From the NCBI GenBank assembly GCA_964017155.1, contig OZ024862.1:41793675-41857674 (forward strand): DNA of 64,000 nt, in the 5' to 3' direction. How positions within the stretch are numbered: the first letter of the stretch is position 1; the number at the start of each line of letters is the position of its first letter. The notes beneath the pieces were generated by a model. The model was not told where the DNA came from. It searched no databases and was given only the letters and a program-made list of their open reading frames with translations. A program made the position numbers and the translations under genes. The stretch is from Oasisia sp. SBJ-2009. Its lineage: Eukaryota; Annelida; Polychaeta; Sabellida; Siboglinidae. Positions 34,901 through 45,760 of this stretch are shown here, piece by piece.

Positions 34901-35469
34901 GTTCCATTGCCACTAGTGCCGTACGTCTTTCTGGTCGGTTAGCTCCTTCTCGGTCGAGGAGAGTCCTGACGTTCCATTGTCCAATTGTCAGTAGTTGTCT
35001 TCTTTGTCTTCTTCTTCCTAGCTGATTTTCCACTGTCGACGGAAGATGAGGTCGAGCAGCGCGGTCCTTGGTAACCCGGGCGACGGCCGATCCGGTATCA
35101 TGTTTCGTGCAGTTGTACATTTCATGGAAGCTGCTAGCAAAAACTTTTGAAGTACCGCTGGCTTTTGCAAGTTACTAGCGACACTCTCTCGGGGAACAAA
35201 TAGAGGTCTCACACCGGCAAGAACATGTCAAGACAGGCGCAAACTATTTGTCCCTGCAGTGGCTGGTCGAGAGATGTTGGGAGTTCCATACACCAACCGC
35301 CCTTGATGCTGCCACAGTGACATGGTTTTCTGTTTAGGGTTTGCTCCCTTAGCCTTCGGTTGTGACAAGAACCTATACCACAAGGCAGTGGTTTACAACT
35401 CTGCATGGCAGGGGCGTCAAACTCCCTGAGGTATTGCAATACCTGAGGTACTGCAATACCTGCATACCA
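31946..35469 (-). mobile_element. full-length endonuclease/RT LINE, RTE-like, apparently intact
   Basis: A 3.5 kb element inserted in the NLR gene's same-strand intron between LRR exons 2 and 3. The 14-bp sequence CAGACCAGAGGGCT flanks it (31932-31945 and 35470-35483), a likely target-site duplication. It has one long ORF, a short leader of about 350 bp with repeated CAGGTATTGCA-type motifs, and a very short 3' end with CATCATCAT (TGATGATGA on the element strand). Single ORF, length and short repetitive 3' end fit RTE-like LINEs; the clade needs a tree. Being uncorrupted, it must be young. Confidence 0.85.
31989..35120 (-). CDS. LINE endonuclease-reverse transcriptase, 1043 aa
   Basis: An uninterrupted frame with two catalytic domains. 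The APE-type endonuclease has WNVRTLL near residue 49, CETR near 85, GDFNARIG at 194-201 and TDHQ near 289. The reverse transcriptase follows, with KKGDRTDCGNYRGISLLS near 590, VFVDFSKAFDTV near 667, NGVKQGCVLAPTLFS near 725 and FADD at 789-792 as the catalytic box. A thumb region (FTYLGSTIS, near 854) and the LLYGAEAW and RWTGHLMRM tail (to 981) complete it. The enzyme nicks genomic DNA and copies its own RNA at the nick. No zinc-finger C-terminus is seen, unlike the decayed relatives at 36.8 and 41.5 kb. The first ATG at 35120 is used; WNVRTLL starts about 48 codons later. Many animal databases carry such ORFs as craniofacial development protein 2-like. Confidence 0.92.
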   Translation of the reverse strand: MYNCTKHDTGSAVARVTKDRAARPHLPSTVENQLGRRRQRRQLLTIGQWNVRTLLDREGANRPERRTALVAMELAKYNIDIAALCETRFSESGSLDDLEYSFFWSGKPEGERREAGVGFAIKKDIITKLTEMPRPVSDRIMTMRLPLSKDNFATIINVYAPTMTNPDENKEAFYNQLTSVLRGIPHTDKLLLIGDFNARIGRDNDKWPLVMGKHGIGKCNSNGELLLALCSEFELIVTNTMFKQKDERKTTWMHPRSKHWHMIDFIITRCRDKMDIHSTRAMRGANCWTDHQMLRSKVAFRIRQKHNRQGTNKPTKLNTAKLSTISHRESFEQEMDSALAHWEEKENSTPDEEWAALQQVVYNTAKTYLGKPDRKHQDWFDPNDQELQTLMSRRDQAHQRVLQTRSTRSTTAAYKDACRLLQKHTRALKSDWWERKAVELQRAADSNNMKGFYNGLKEVWGPKKKGPVQLKSTDGMETFSDSKRVVARWSEHFQKLLNVPGDIDHEALDNIPQRITKTSLDEIPTMDEMARAIASLKDGKAPGGDGIPAEVWKHGGDNLFSRLHQLITNAWEMGSVPQAWKDASIITIYKKGDRTDCGNYRGISLLSIAGKIFARILLNRLSTHLTPEVVPETQCGFRGNRSTVDMIFCLRQLQEKCIEQDRPLYMVFVDFSKAFDTVGRTGLWQLLKKYGCPEKFTTMIEALHTGMMATVNVGGEVSESFRVTNGVKQGCVLAPTLFSIFLSAMLDNAFRDMGDGIYIQSRQSADLFNVAHFRAKTKTTRILMRELLFADDSALVAHSAEEMQKIVDAFSNASKKFGLKINIKKTEVLYQPNSTRTREEHIMVDGNKLNSVMEFTYLGSTISSDGCIDDEIQRRMAKASASFGRLRQRLWNNHHVSMRVKGKIYRAIVLSTLLYGAEAWTVYRRQVKKLHAFMMRHLRSIMRITWMDKVTNKEILERTGLPSMEDLLIRKNLRWTGHLMRMSSDRLPKQVLYSQLSSGHRKRGRPRLRFKDTIKRNLKLRDIKIDSWTSLSQQRDKWRARVK

Positions 35470-35736
35470 CAGACCAGAGGGCTACTACTTGCAAAAAGGT
35501 AGCTATGCGGTTACCCCGTCTACTGCCCTATTGGACTGGGTAAATATAAACAAATTCATGATTATATAAGATGTATATTAACATTGTTTTGGCTTTATGT
35601 TTTTTGCCGAGGTTGGGTTTGACCTGAATTCATTAGTGGCACGTTTGAGGTAGTATGACACTTGTAGATACGTAAGATTTGTTTTGAACCGCTAATAATT
35701 ATTAAAACGTCAATGACGTACTTTGCCAAATACAAC

Positions 35737-35812
35737 ATTTGGGTTAAAAACGTTCATATTTGCAACAAATATGAACGTTTGTATTTATTTGCATTATTGT
35801 TAACCCAAATAA
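35737..35812. repeat. hairpin
   Basis: ATTTGGGTTAA and AACGTTCATATTTG are followed, after CAA, by CAAATATGAACGTT and then TTAACCCAAAT. The inner stem is perfect over 14 bp and the outer stem over 11 bp. MITE-like. Confidence 0.7.
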
Positions 35813-36249
35813 TGCGAAATAGCAGAGGTGTGCCGGTAGATTTATATAATATACGTGGTAAGTACAAATTACATTTATCACGTTTAGACGTTAAACTTAA
35901 ACCTTGAACTGAGACATTCCAACCAACTTTACCACGGCACGCCGTCCACGGCTGATAACGTGATGCCTAAGATTGTGGCGTGGTATAACTCATTTAGTTA
36001 ACATAAAGTGTCTTTTATAAATGCAGGCACTTGTTTAGAATTCGGACTCACCCAAATGTTGCTGTTATAAATGTATGTTTAATGCTACACTTTGGTAATT
36101 AATCGTTCAACATCATCTCACGCATATTCGTTGTTTTATAAATAACGTGTTTTAGCGGACGTTTGAGGTCGAAAACACGGTGCGGTCGGCATAAACACAC
36201 TGTTTATTGCTCATTGAAGGACTTCTGACATTAAAATATATGGAACAAC

Positions 36250-36900
36250 CCTAGAAGTTGTTGAACATTTCCCTTACTTAGGGAGTCATCTATCCATGAA
36301 AGCCACCATTCAAATAGAAATTCAACACCGTATATGCTGTGCCAGCACATCCTTGTATTAACACTCTACGGGAGCGAGGCGTGGGTTACATATCGTTGTC
36401 ATCTGAAGACCCTAGAGAAATTCAACCAACATTGCCTCAGAAAGATTCTTTGTATCCGATGGGGAAATCGCCGCACCAACGCAAGTACACTAATGGAGGC
36501 CAACACAACTAGTATCGAGGCAATGACAATGCAGAATCGACTCCGCTGGGTTGGCCACTGTGTTAGAATGTCTGACAACCGTCTCCCCGACAAGTACTGT
36601 TTGCACAGCTAATACATGGTATCAGAACACGTGGTGGCCAGAGTTACATCACTATCTGTGAACTTATGGCTGCGGCCCGTCTACTTTGGAGGCGAAGCAT
36701 ATATCAGTCAACGGCCAAATTTGAGCTAAACCGTCTACTTTACGAGGCGGAGAAATAGCAGAGGAAAAGGTCAGTGAGATGTCTCCATGTCTTTACGGCT
36801 CCCTTCCATCTGGTATATCCTGCCCACAATGCAACAATATATGCAGATCAAGAATCGGGTTATTGAGTCACCCCAGCACACATGACCGACCATTGGAAGA
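36250..36900 (+). mobile_element. RTE-like LINE C-terminal fragment
   Basis: Frames read YLGSHLSMKA, LTLYGSEAWVTYRCHLKTLE, RLRWVGHCVRMSDNRLP and finally CPQCNNICRSRI and GLLSHPSTH, the zinc-finger-like tail of one LINE group. Frame breaks show it is dead. It is antisense to the NLR gene. Confidence 0.7.
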
Positions 36901-37220
36901 CATTATCATCATTGTTTCTAAACGCTTATAATAGCATATTGGTAATTGCCAGGTTCACATAAAAAAATACATTCGTACCAATACGTGCACGCGTTTCGGG
37001 AAATTACAATTAGGATGACGGCAATATTTAACCGATTTGCAGAAATGTTTGTTTGGTAACATACCCTGGCCATGTTCGTATAGTGGCAGAGCATGTATTG
37101 AAACAAGCATGAAGGGAATGTCCATAAATAGCTGTTTGGCTTACATTTAGCCATCGGTGCCCCTAGCATGACATCATGTTATTTAGTACAACCATGATTG
37201 AGATAACACGTTCAACCTAC

Positions 37221-37304
37221 CCCAGAATCTGCAAGGACGTCATATTCAGCACGCTTTCAGCGAGGATGTCACTAGTTTCCATGTTACTGAAGTCTCCGCT
37301 CACA
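37221..37304 (-). CDS. NLR gene, LRR exon 2 (84 nt)
   Basis: Flanked by TTGTATTACAG and GTAGGTTG, phase 2-2, 28 codons. It encodes VSGDFSNMETSDILAESV and LNMTSLQIL. The consensus is weaker than in later exons, but exon length, phase and the terminal MTSLQIL match the set. Confidence 0.75.
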
Positions 37305-37884
37305 CTGTAATACAAAATATGCAATCATGCAACATATCAAAACACAACTAATGTATATATTAAGACCCGCTCCAACTACCCATTTACTAAAGTTAGTCAT
37401 ATATCTCCAAATATACCCATGCAACTACTCACTTGGTAACTATTATTAATGTGATACTACTACATACTCTTCATAAATGCGTTGTTGAACCGAATTAATT
37501 GTAATTAAAACAATACTATAATGTATTACTGTACTAAAAAGTAGTAAATATACCTAAATAAATAACTATACGAGCACGTCCATATAACACAGTAATTTTA
37601 AGGACGATAGACTCATGGCAGCTCACCATTCAGGTGTATTGCCTGTCGACGTAAGCTATTTCTAAACATTTTTAATAATTTCCGCCTTCCACATAGGAAA
37701 ATTAAGTTCATGGAAATGTATGGTTGGGCTGGTTTGGCATAACTGGCCACCTATCTAGAGTTGGTTTCGATTCTCTTAGATCTAGTATTTCGGTCACATG
37801 TTCAACTCCCATAAAAGAAAACATATTTATAATACTGCATTTATGATATATGTATTTTAAGGTACCCTTATTATATTAATAATG

Positions 37885-38235
37885 CCACAGACTCCGTCAG
37901 TTCTTTCAAGAAGCAACTGAAGACATTTCTGTTTAAAAGAACGTTTTGACTTTAAAATAATTTTTTTATAATATCCGAACATTTTTAATATCTGCTGTTT
38001 ATCAATTATTTGATTATTTATTTAGTGTTTAATTGTAATATAATTTACTATTATTTATAAGTATTAGTATTTTATTATTATTAAGACTAATATTATTTAT
38101 TTATATTGAACATTCTTTCCTGATCTATTTATTTTACAACTATGTCTCTATTTGTTGGTAATCTGTATATTCATGTAAAGTGTAATGCGCCTCTGAATGG
38201 TTGTATTGCTAGAGATATGGCGTAGATAAATAATG
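37885..38235 (+). mobile_element. L2/CR1-like LINE 3' tail
   Basis: SVSSFKKQLKTFLFKRTF appears in frame near 37890-37950, the usual last residues of L2-like reverse transcriptases. The 3' UTR ending in AATGCGCCTCTGAATGG and AGATATGGCG is typical of the same group. Confidence 0.6.
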
Positions 38236-38729
38236 TTATTTATTTTTATATTATATATTATTATATAATATTACTCACTGAACTGTGTACATAATTAAAT
38301 ATGGTATATTATTTGCATTTTAAGCCAGACATACATAATTGATTAACTTGCTGAATACCAGATAACATCCATACTTTCGTACTTTACAAACTTTGTAATT
38401 ACGGCCTTTCATATTCATCATCAGCAAATGTGTCAGGGAGTCAGAATATTATTGAACAGTTTCTAAAAGCATCGTTTTAAATTCAGGAAGGCAGTTCAGC
38501 CACTTCAACAATAGAATTCGATATAGTTTGTAAGAATCGTGGAATGGATCAACGTGATCAGATGAATAAGGTCATCTAACCTGAATTCTGTCAGCTGTGA
38601 CATCTGACGCAACGCTTTGACCAACGCGTGTGATGCTTCTCCCGACAGACCACACCCAAACAAGCTGAAACATAATTTTACCAGACATGCGCCACGGTTC
38701 TATGCGCGTAGTTTTAGTTATCTGTCCTA

Positions 38730-39745
38730 TGCGATCAGTATTAGCAATGTGTTATATTCGAATAGTATTAGTAATGTGTTATGTGTGAACATCATTAGTA
38801 ATATTACTTATGTGAATAATGAGTCTTCGCGGATGATTGCGCCCTAATCGTCAATACGGGAGTAAAAATGCAACGTAGTGTGTGTCGTTTTGCAAAGAAA
38901 CGCTTGCACGAACGTTCGTCTCACTATTTCGACCAAAACGACTGAAGTTATGCACCAACTAGCCACAGGCACATTACATATTGAGCCCATCTTCACAGTG
39001 AATGGGAAAAGGTTCAACATTGTGAACAGGTTCACCTATCTTGGCAGCACCCTCTCTCAGGCTGTGCATATTGATGATGAAGTCAACACTAGGGTTGCTA
39101 AAGCCAGTACAACATTTGGGAGGCTCCGCCAAAATGTCTGTGAACGAAGAGGAATTAAACAAAGCTGAAGGTTTACGCAGCGACCATCCTTCCATCATTC
39201 TTGTATACATGCGAAACCTGGACTGTGTACAGTCGACATGCAAACAGGCAGAACCACTGCCACATGATTTGCCTTACACAACTGCTGAAGAATAAATAGC
39301 AGGACAAGGTGCAAGACACAGTAGTTCTTGCCAGGGCTGGTATGACCAGCATTCACACCATCATCAGCAGTGCACAGTTGAGGTGGGCTGACTATGCTGT
39401 CCGCATGTCAGTTGAGCGACTCCCGAAGAATATGTTCTACGGAGAACTGAAGCATTGTAAACGCTTCTGCGGTGGTAAGAAAATACGTTGCAAAGCCTCC
39501 TTAAAAATTCACTAAAAGGGTTCTCCATTGATCCTGCTAACTGGGAATGCCTTGCATCCCAACGCTCCACATGGCGCAGCAGCATCCTTACTGATGCAAT
39601 GGTGTTTGAGGACAGTCGACTCATCAAGGCCATTGAGAAGCATGCAAAACGTAATATCAGAGCCAGTGCTTCTTCTACCGCTATTCTGACGCATGCGTAT
39701 CCGTGTCAACATGCACCCGAAACCATACGAGACGAATTGGCTTAA
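38730..39745 (+). mobile_element. degenerate LINE thumb/C-terminal fragment with flanking short repeats
   Basis: RFTYLGSTLSQAVHIDDEV, ASTTFGRLRQNVCERRGIKQ, AQLRWADYAVRMSVERLP and a SIDPANWECLASQRSTWR tail match the reverse transcriptase thumb and C-terminus of LINEs akin to the intact one, spread over three frames. Repeated AATGTGTTAT/TAGTATTAGTAATG motifs lie on both sides (38740-38830 and 39845-39930). Confidence 0.65.
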
Positions 39746-40173
39746 CCAGTTATTCGCGGACTAATTTCCGAGACGGAATTTCATGATAGTATGGTCAGCA
39801 TCGTCCACGATGGACGAACAGTATGTGAATATGTTGAGTAATGTGCTATCTGATAATAGTATTATTCATGTGTCTTAATAAATGTTATTTGTAATGTGTT
39901 CTGTGTGAATAACTTTATTAACGTGTTCTGTAACGTCACTAATGTCTACGTAGATAGAGATTGGCTTTGGCCAGTATTTTTCAGCAAACATCGAGCTATA
40001 TTAATTAAGAAATTCAGGAATGACATCAGCCAATCGACTTGGATACATTATCTGATTGTGTGAATATTATTAATAATTGGTGATTAATCCATGTGTACAG
40101 TAGTAAGTACTATCTAAAAGATCGAATTGTTGAATGTACTGTATTGTGCAGTAAACAACGTATTGAAACTTAC

Positions 40174-40260
40174 TTTACTTTCTTTACAGACGTGTTGTTA
40201 ACGAGTCCGTCATAAAGTCTTAACGCCATATCGGTGCTATCCACTTCTAGGTGAGACAAG
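40174..40260 (-). CDS. NLR gene, LRR exon 1 (87 nt)
   Basis: Flanked by TTCTTCTTCCAG and GTAAGTTTC, phase 2-2, 29 codons. It encodes LSHLEVDSTDMALRLYDG and LVNNTSVKKV. Joined to the previous exon it gives VVEVD-LSHLEVDSTDM, the usual run-in to the first leucine-rich repeat. Confidence 0.78.
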
Positions 40261-40739
40261 CTGGAAGAAGAAACGAGTGACGAGTGTAATACATATTAAA
40301 CAAATTTACCTCTAAAGCATTACGCTCAGGCGCTTTATATGTATGTACAAATATTAGTTAATATTGGGTCATATAAAATAATATAAAATAAAATAAAACA
40401 TTAATACATTACTCATTATACCTCAATGTGCACAAATAAAAGCATGCGATACATATTAAACACAAATTAAATAACATAGCGAAAATGTAATATATTAATC
40501 ATTTTAAAATATAATAATAATAATTGCTTAACTTATTGGTAAATGCACTTGATGAAATTCCACATGATCATTTCACAGAAACGGTAATTTTAAAGAGGTG
40601 TTTTGAAATGTCGCTGTCTCTTTGCCGTCCTAACTCTTTCCGGCATTCCATTCGACGGAGTGGCAGCTGCTACATCAAAACAATAATCACCGTGAGTGAA
40701 CGTCTGTGAAGCCGGTACTGACAATAGCGGCAAAGACAT

Positions 40740-41440
40740 AAATCTCAGTTGCCGATTCGGTTGAAGTTTGGTTCAGTCATTCTGCGAGATAACACGATGC
40801 TGCCTGCATCACAGGGAACAGGAACAAGCACTTTGTACGTCGGGAGTAAACAGACCGGTAGCCAATGCAACTGTTGTAGCAGTGTAGATGTGATCGTACC
40901 TTTTCCTACAGCAGACGAGACGGGCTGCGCTGTTCTACACGCGTTGCAAACACTGCAGTATTGTTTGCAGAAAGTTGTATAGTAACGAAACATGTCCGCA
41001 AGACATTGACATTTACATTCTTAGATCTTTGTTATTGTTTCTGTGATTGGTTAGTTGTGATTCACTGTAATGTAAGTTTGTGTTTCATCTGCATAACGGT
41101 GGTACTGCTGACCATGTCGTACAACAACGTCACCGATAGGTATCATATATGCAATACAGAGACAGAGATATGGCGTAAATACAGACTATTGCGGTAGGCC
41201 ACATTTCACAACACAATCAACTGATGTAGCGCTATTCACAGCGACTCTCTGGTAACGTCCAATGATGTAAGTGCTGGGATTGTAATGCCGACTGAGTATC
41301 CCAGTGGATTCATCAAGTAGTCATGATTAATTGTGACGAATATGCTGGACATATCTTGCATCACAAGAACAGCCTGCCCTATTTATCCAATGCCGCAGAG
41401 ATGTCGTTCTTCATTCGTAATAGTGCCGTCTCCGTCGAGT
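40740..41440 (-). mobile_element. L2-like LINE reverse transcriptase fragment
   Basis: Read on the minus strand: FQSAYRYEHSTETALLRMKN, QRVAVNSATSVDCVVKCG then LPQ, YADETQTYITV, NSAARLVCC and LLQQLHWLPVCL. The catalytic box is YADE instead of YADD and frames shift between motifs, so it is dead. About half of the reverse transcriptase is missing. Confidence 0.65.
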
Positions 41441-41454
41441 GTTCATAACGGTAT

Positions 41455-41725
41455 GCTGATTGGAATGAATAGCGTATAGTATCATCAGCGGTCCCTCGAA
41501 ACGAGGATGACGTCTTTCAATGGTCAATCATGTGTCCTGAGGTGACTCAACAGTCTGATTCTTGATCTGCAGATCTTGTTGCAGTATGGATAGGAGGTGC
41601 CAGATGGAAGGGAGACGTGAAGATGTTGAGATATCTCCCTCTTCTTTTTCCTCTGCCATTTCTCCGCCTCGTGATGATTGGCACCACCGTATGTAAGAGT
41701 CTGATACACGGACTAGTAACATCGC
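41455..41725 (-). mobile_element. LINE C-terminal zinc-finger-like tail
   Basis: ANHHEAEKWQRKKKR and CNKICRSRIRLLSHLRTHD, then a TCGTTTCGAGGGACC 3' end, match the terminal region of the same LINE group as the piece at 36250-36900. It abuts the L2-like fragment, so two LINE remnants lie side by side on one strand. Confidence 0.65.
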
Positions 41726-41814
41726 ACTCGACTATGGCAGTACGATACTATTCGGCATAAGCGACTGTCACATGCACCGTCTGGATATGGTACAGCAGTC
41801 TGCAGCCCGAACTA

Positions 41815-42110
41815 ATTTTCCAATTATGTCTAATTGGAACATTGTCTGTAATACCAATATACACCACGTACTAAAATATTGTTATGATATTTTACTGAAT
41901 AACATATATACAAAAAATCGGTCTCCTTAAAAACCGTATGCTTAGATGCCGCGGACGGGAGACCGGCCTTATATTTTATGTAATTGATTTTCTAGTTATG
42001 TCTAATTGGAACATTGTTATGATATTTTATTTAATAGCATATATACAAAAACATCGGTCTCCTTAAAATCATATGTTTAAATGCCGCTTACGGGAGACCG
42101 GTGTGTAACT
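41815..42110. repeat. tandem pair with CGGTCTCC/GGGAGACCG stems
   Basis: TTATGTCTAATTGGAACATT...ATATACAAAAA(C)ATCGGTCTCC...CGGGAGACCGG occurs twice. Each copy can fold through CGGTCTCC and GGAGACCG. A third, inverted-looking relative lies near 42709-42775. Confidence 0.65.
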
Positions 42111-42500
42111 GAAAGTTAATTATAATTGTTTGCGGCACTATATATAACGCCGACATAGGATATGCAAAAACACAATATAACGATAACAAGAACAACATAA
42201 ATGTGTAAGCAGATACAAAAATTAACACTTGAGTGGTTTGGTTTTCAGCGTGTTGATAGCGCCGCATTCAACAAATATACAACAGGTGGCTAGGAGGTCC
42301 GTCAAGTAATTGTTTTACTAATGTGTATACCCATGTATTAAAATTAATATATATCCATCACGAATAGTGTACACTGAACACACAAAACACTAACCCCTCA
42401 ATCAGTATATAGCACAACGTTGCTCTATAAGCACTTTTCTGCTGGGGTCCCATATATAATATAATATATTGCAGACCCTTATATATATATATTTACGTGC

Positions 42501-42634
42501 ATAAGGAAATAATTTGTGCCATACTTCGGAATTTTATTTAATATTTTGATAGGTTTTGAGCATATATTATATGCTCAAAACAAATCAAAATATTAAATAA
42601 AATTCCAAAATATGGCACTAATTATTTCCTTTAT
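42501..42634. repeat. long near-perfect palindrome
   Basis: ATAAGGAAATAATTTGTGCC...GGAATTTTATTTAATATTTT...GAGCATAT is followed at once by its inverted copy, giving arms of about 65 bp with few mismatches and almost no spacer. Confidence 0.85.
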
Positions 42635-42777
42635 ATCTAAACTATCTCTCCTAATAAGGATAATCGTAACATAAAATGCATTAGTTGCGCAATGACACAT
42701 CAAAACTCTAAGGAGACTGACAGCGGTCTTCCGTACGCAGTTGTATATGCATAATTGGTCTCCCGTACGCGGCATAT

Positions 42778-42783
<6 letters not shown>

Positions 42784-42867
<84 letters not shown>
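42784..42867. repeat. (TA)n microsatellite
   Basis: About 84 bp of pure TA. Confidence 0.95.
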
Positions 42868-42870
<3 letters not shown>

Positions 42871-43020
42871 GATATAGCGTATACATACCATTTTTTTGTT
42901 TTTTGTCACAGCGTATCATTACATTATTTTATTATTACTATGGTTATTATTTAATCAGTATATGTAGATTTATCATCACGACGTTTAGCAATATATGTAC
43001 GGACACATCCGTTAACGTCC

Positions 43021-43075
43021 CATCCCGTATTTGATGGTGTTAAAAGTACCCGTATTTGATGGTGCTAAAAGTAAA
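43021..43075. repeat. short tandem repeat
   Basis: CCCGTATTTGATGGTGTTAA and CCCGTATTTGATGGTGCTAA are adjacent copies of a 27-bp unit. Confidence 0.7.
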
Positions 43076-43703
43076 GTTTTATTAGTATTATTTATAGTTA
43101 TGGAGAAATACATATCCATCTAAACTCAGAATCTTATTCTGTTGCCGAAAACAAACTATGCGAATTATCCATAACCTTGATTACCATGGTTATATATCAA
43201 TATTTTCTTCCCGCTCAAATACTCTTAAACTTTAAGATCTAGTTACACATATGTCTATGAGTGTGCTTTTATAGAAAAAACCACCATGGTTTAGAAGGTC
43301 AGCACAAGCATTTTTTGAACCAACGTATACAAGCGTGATACCAGACATTGTAAACTATTTATTTTAAAATAACGAACACCACACACAGAATACTGCCAGA
43401 GGTATAAAAATGGAACGGTCTAGCAAGTACAATAGCAGTTACCAAGTTTGCCACAATTTAAGAAAACATGAGTAGTTATCACTAACTTAAAAATAGTAAC
43501 TATTACTGTTACGATGTATTTTATTTTGTAAATTTTGCTATGTGTTTTAGTTTGAAAAGGGCATAGCGCCTTACAAGACATATGGCATCTCTTATGTCCC
43601 TTCAACCACAGCAGCATATCATTAATCATGAAACAGTATTGTATTATATTTCCCATAATATGTTGTACTCAGCAAAACTGTTACTATGTTGTTGGTTTTG
43701 AAT

Positions 43704-43892
43704 CGTTCGTTCGTTCGTTCGTTCGTTCGTTCGTTCGTTCGTTCGTTCGTTCGTTCGTTCGTTCGTTCGTTCGTTCGTTCGTTCGTTCGTTCGTTCGTTC
43801 GTTCGTTCGTTCGTTCGTTCGTTCGTTCGTTCGTTCGTTCGTTCGTTCGTTCGTTCGTTCGTTCGTTCGTTCGTTCGTTCGTTCGTTCGTTC
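43704..43892. repeat. (CGTT)n microsatellite, about 47 units
   Basis: Perfect tetranucleotide repeat that stays open in all frames on both strands (FVRS repeats on plus, NERT repeats on minus). The length in this copy and its CpG in every unit are striking in AT-rich DNA. Confidence 0.95.
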
Positions 43893-44304
43893 ATTCATTC
43901 GACACGCTGCCTCTGCTATTAAGTAAGATGATACGCTGTCATGTTATCGCCAAGCGCTTCAACGCATGTTCTGATCAGGTCAAAACATATTAAATCATGT
44001 AGCGTTCACATACTTCGAGCGGCGTCAAAATCCTACTCAATCAGACAAAGTTTACATTGAAAATAAATAATAACTCAACCAATCCGTTATAAGTGCTCAT
44101 CCGAATGAAGAAAATGTGCCGGCCACTGCAAAGCGCATATAACATATGCTATTGCGTATAGCCCTTGCTAACAACTTCCCTATGTCATATGAGATTGACT
44201 AGTGCCTACGAGTATACGTTCAAAGTCCATATCAAAGAACATAGTTCAATATGTTAACAAAGTTGTGTTATATATTAATTAAAATGGATACGAAAGACAC
44301 TTAC

Positions 44305-44530
44305 TCGACTTCGACCACCTTGCACTCTGACTGATGTAGCACCCATGACAGCGCGGCAATTTCTGTCGGGAACATCTTGCGTGCTTTAATCTTCTCCGGT
44401 ACGAGGTCAACGAGATGTGGACACTGAGACTCATGTATGACGGTGACTAGTTGAGGTGCGTCAAAGATATGAGTAAGTTTCTCAATGAACTCACGAGGCT
44501 TCAAGAACGTACGTAGGTCTGCACTACTTC
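44305..44530 (-). CDS. NLR gene, linker exon before the LRRs (226 nt)
   Basis: Flanked by CTTTCACAG and GTAAGTG, phase 1 in and phase 2 out, so it converts the frame for the LRR series. It encodes SSADLRTFLKPREFIEKL, HIFDAPQLVTVIHESQ and ALSWVLHQSECKVVEV. The ALxWVLxxS..VVEVDL ending is the usual lead-in to NLR leucine-rich repeats. Confidence 0.8.
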
Positions 44531-45489
44531 CTGTGAAAGAAAATGTTATTTGTTAGTTTATCATATTAACCAACCACGACATCATTGTAACGAAGAGATC
44601 TAAATTTCGGTGATATGTGTGTAAACGTTGGAAATATTCAACAAATTAAAAGACAGTCACAGTACTTTCCTTACTTGTGTGACTCTATAAAAAACATACT
44701 TCTTCCGCGTGGCATTCAAGTTATGGAACAGTGCTGTATCTTGACCTTGAATGTTACACATGGCTACCTATTTAACTCTTTTCTCTTATGACATACTTTA
44801 CCAGATCATGTTTTAATATATTTCAATCACCATATATTTCACTAGTTTGCATGTATATCTATATGGTTTTGTATGCAGGTAGGTGTGCTGCTTACACCTC
44901 TTTTTTCCCATTATAATGGGGTTAACAAAATAAAGTACTGTAGTTTTATGAAAAAAGCACCAATAACAGCATGGTAGGTAAATTACCATCACTCCTCCCT
45001 GATGCATCAGCTCATATATGGGAATGGCAATTGCAGAAGATGTTTTGTTCGACCATTATTTCAAACAATACATCCATGTCAAAGAATTCAATATAAACAG
45101 TTCGAATATATAGAAATGCGGCAAACATGGTAATACTATATATATTTCATAACACAATGAAAGGTCAGGAAACTCCTCTAAGACCGTGCTAGTCGCTATC
45201 GGGAGCCACCTATTGAGAAACGTCATTTACAAAATCATTACATAATCTATCAGGAAGGTTATCTAATAGTAAACTAAACAAGTAATTTGTTTACAAAATC
45301 ATATTTAATTTCATAAGTGTATATTGTATTTCTTATTTGTATATCTTATATCATGGCTATGAATCTGCTATATAAACATTTCCCTCCAGTTTTGTAAATA
45401 ACTTGTAAGTCGTTGTGTAAATATTTATGGCAAGCTTTAAGCTTGTATCTAATGTTCAATATATACATTGTCTATATTACTGTATGTAT

Positions 45490-45490
45490 G

Positions 45491-45552
<62 letters not shown>
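45490..45552. repeat. (TA)n microsatellite
   Basis: About 62 bp of TA, in the intron after the NACHT exon. Confidence 0.95.
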
Positions 45553-45554
<2 letters not shown>

Positions 45555-45760
45555 GATGTTGCTTTTGATTATAACTATGATGTTAGTTATAATGCTGACG
45601 ACGGTGATAGTTATGGTTATACAATGGTATTATTATGTTGCTGAGGAGGAGAATACTGTGTAAATCAAATGTAGTTGTTAGCGAGCCATTACACAGGACA
45701 AGTTGAGTAACTACTAGTGCATAATTTGAACAAGTTTCAAGCAGTGCCATGCCGGCTTAC

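Noticed and set aside
31897..35025. Several plus-strand ORFs across the intact LINE
   Set aside because: Shadows of the 1043-codon minus-strand frame.
40524..40709. 61-codon plus-strand ORF
   Set aside because: No domain or splice partner; it adjoins dead L2-like LINE sequence.
43704..43892. CRISPR-like direct repeats
   Set aside because: Simple tetranucleotide repeat without spacers; the genome is an animal's.
43622..43993. FVRS-repeat and NERT-repeat proteins on both strands
   Set aside because: A tetranucleotide repeat is open in all frames; no start context, splice signal or flanking domain supports coding.
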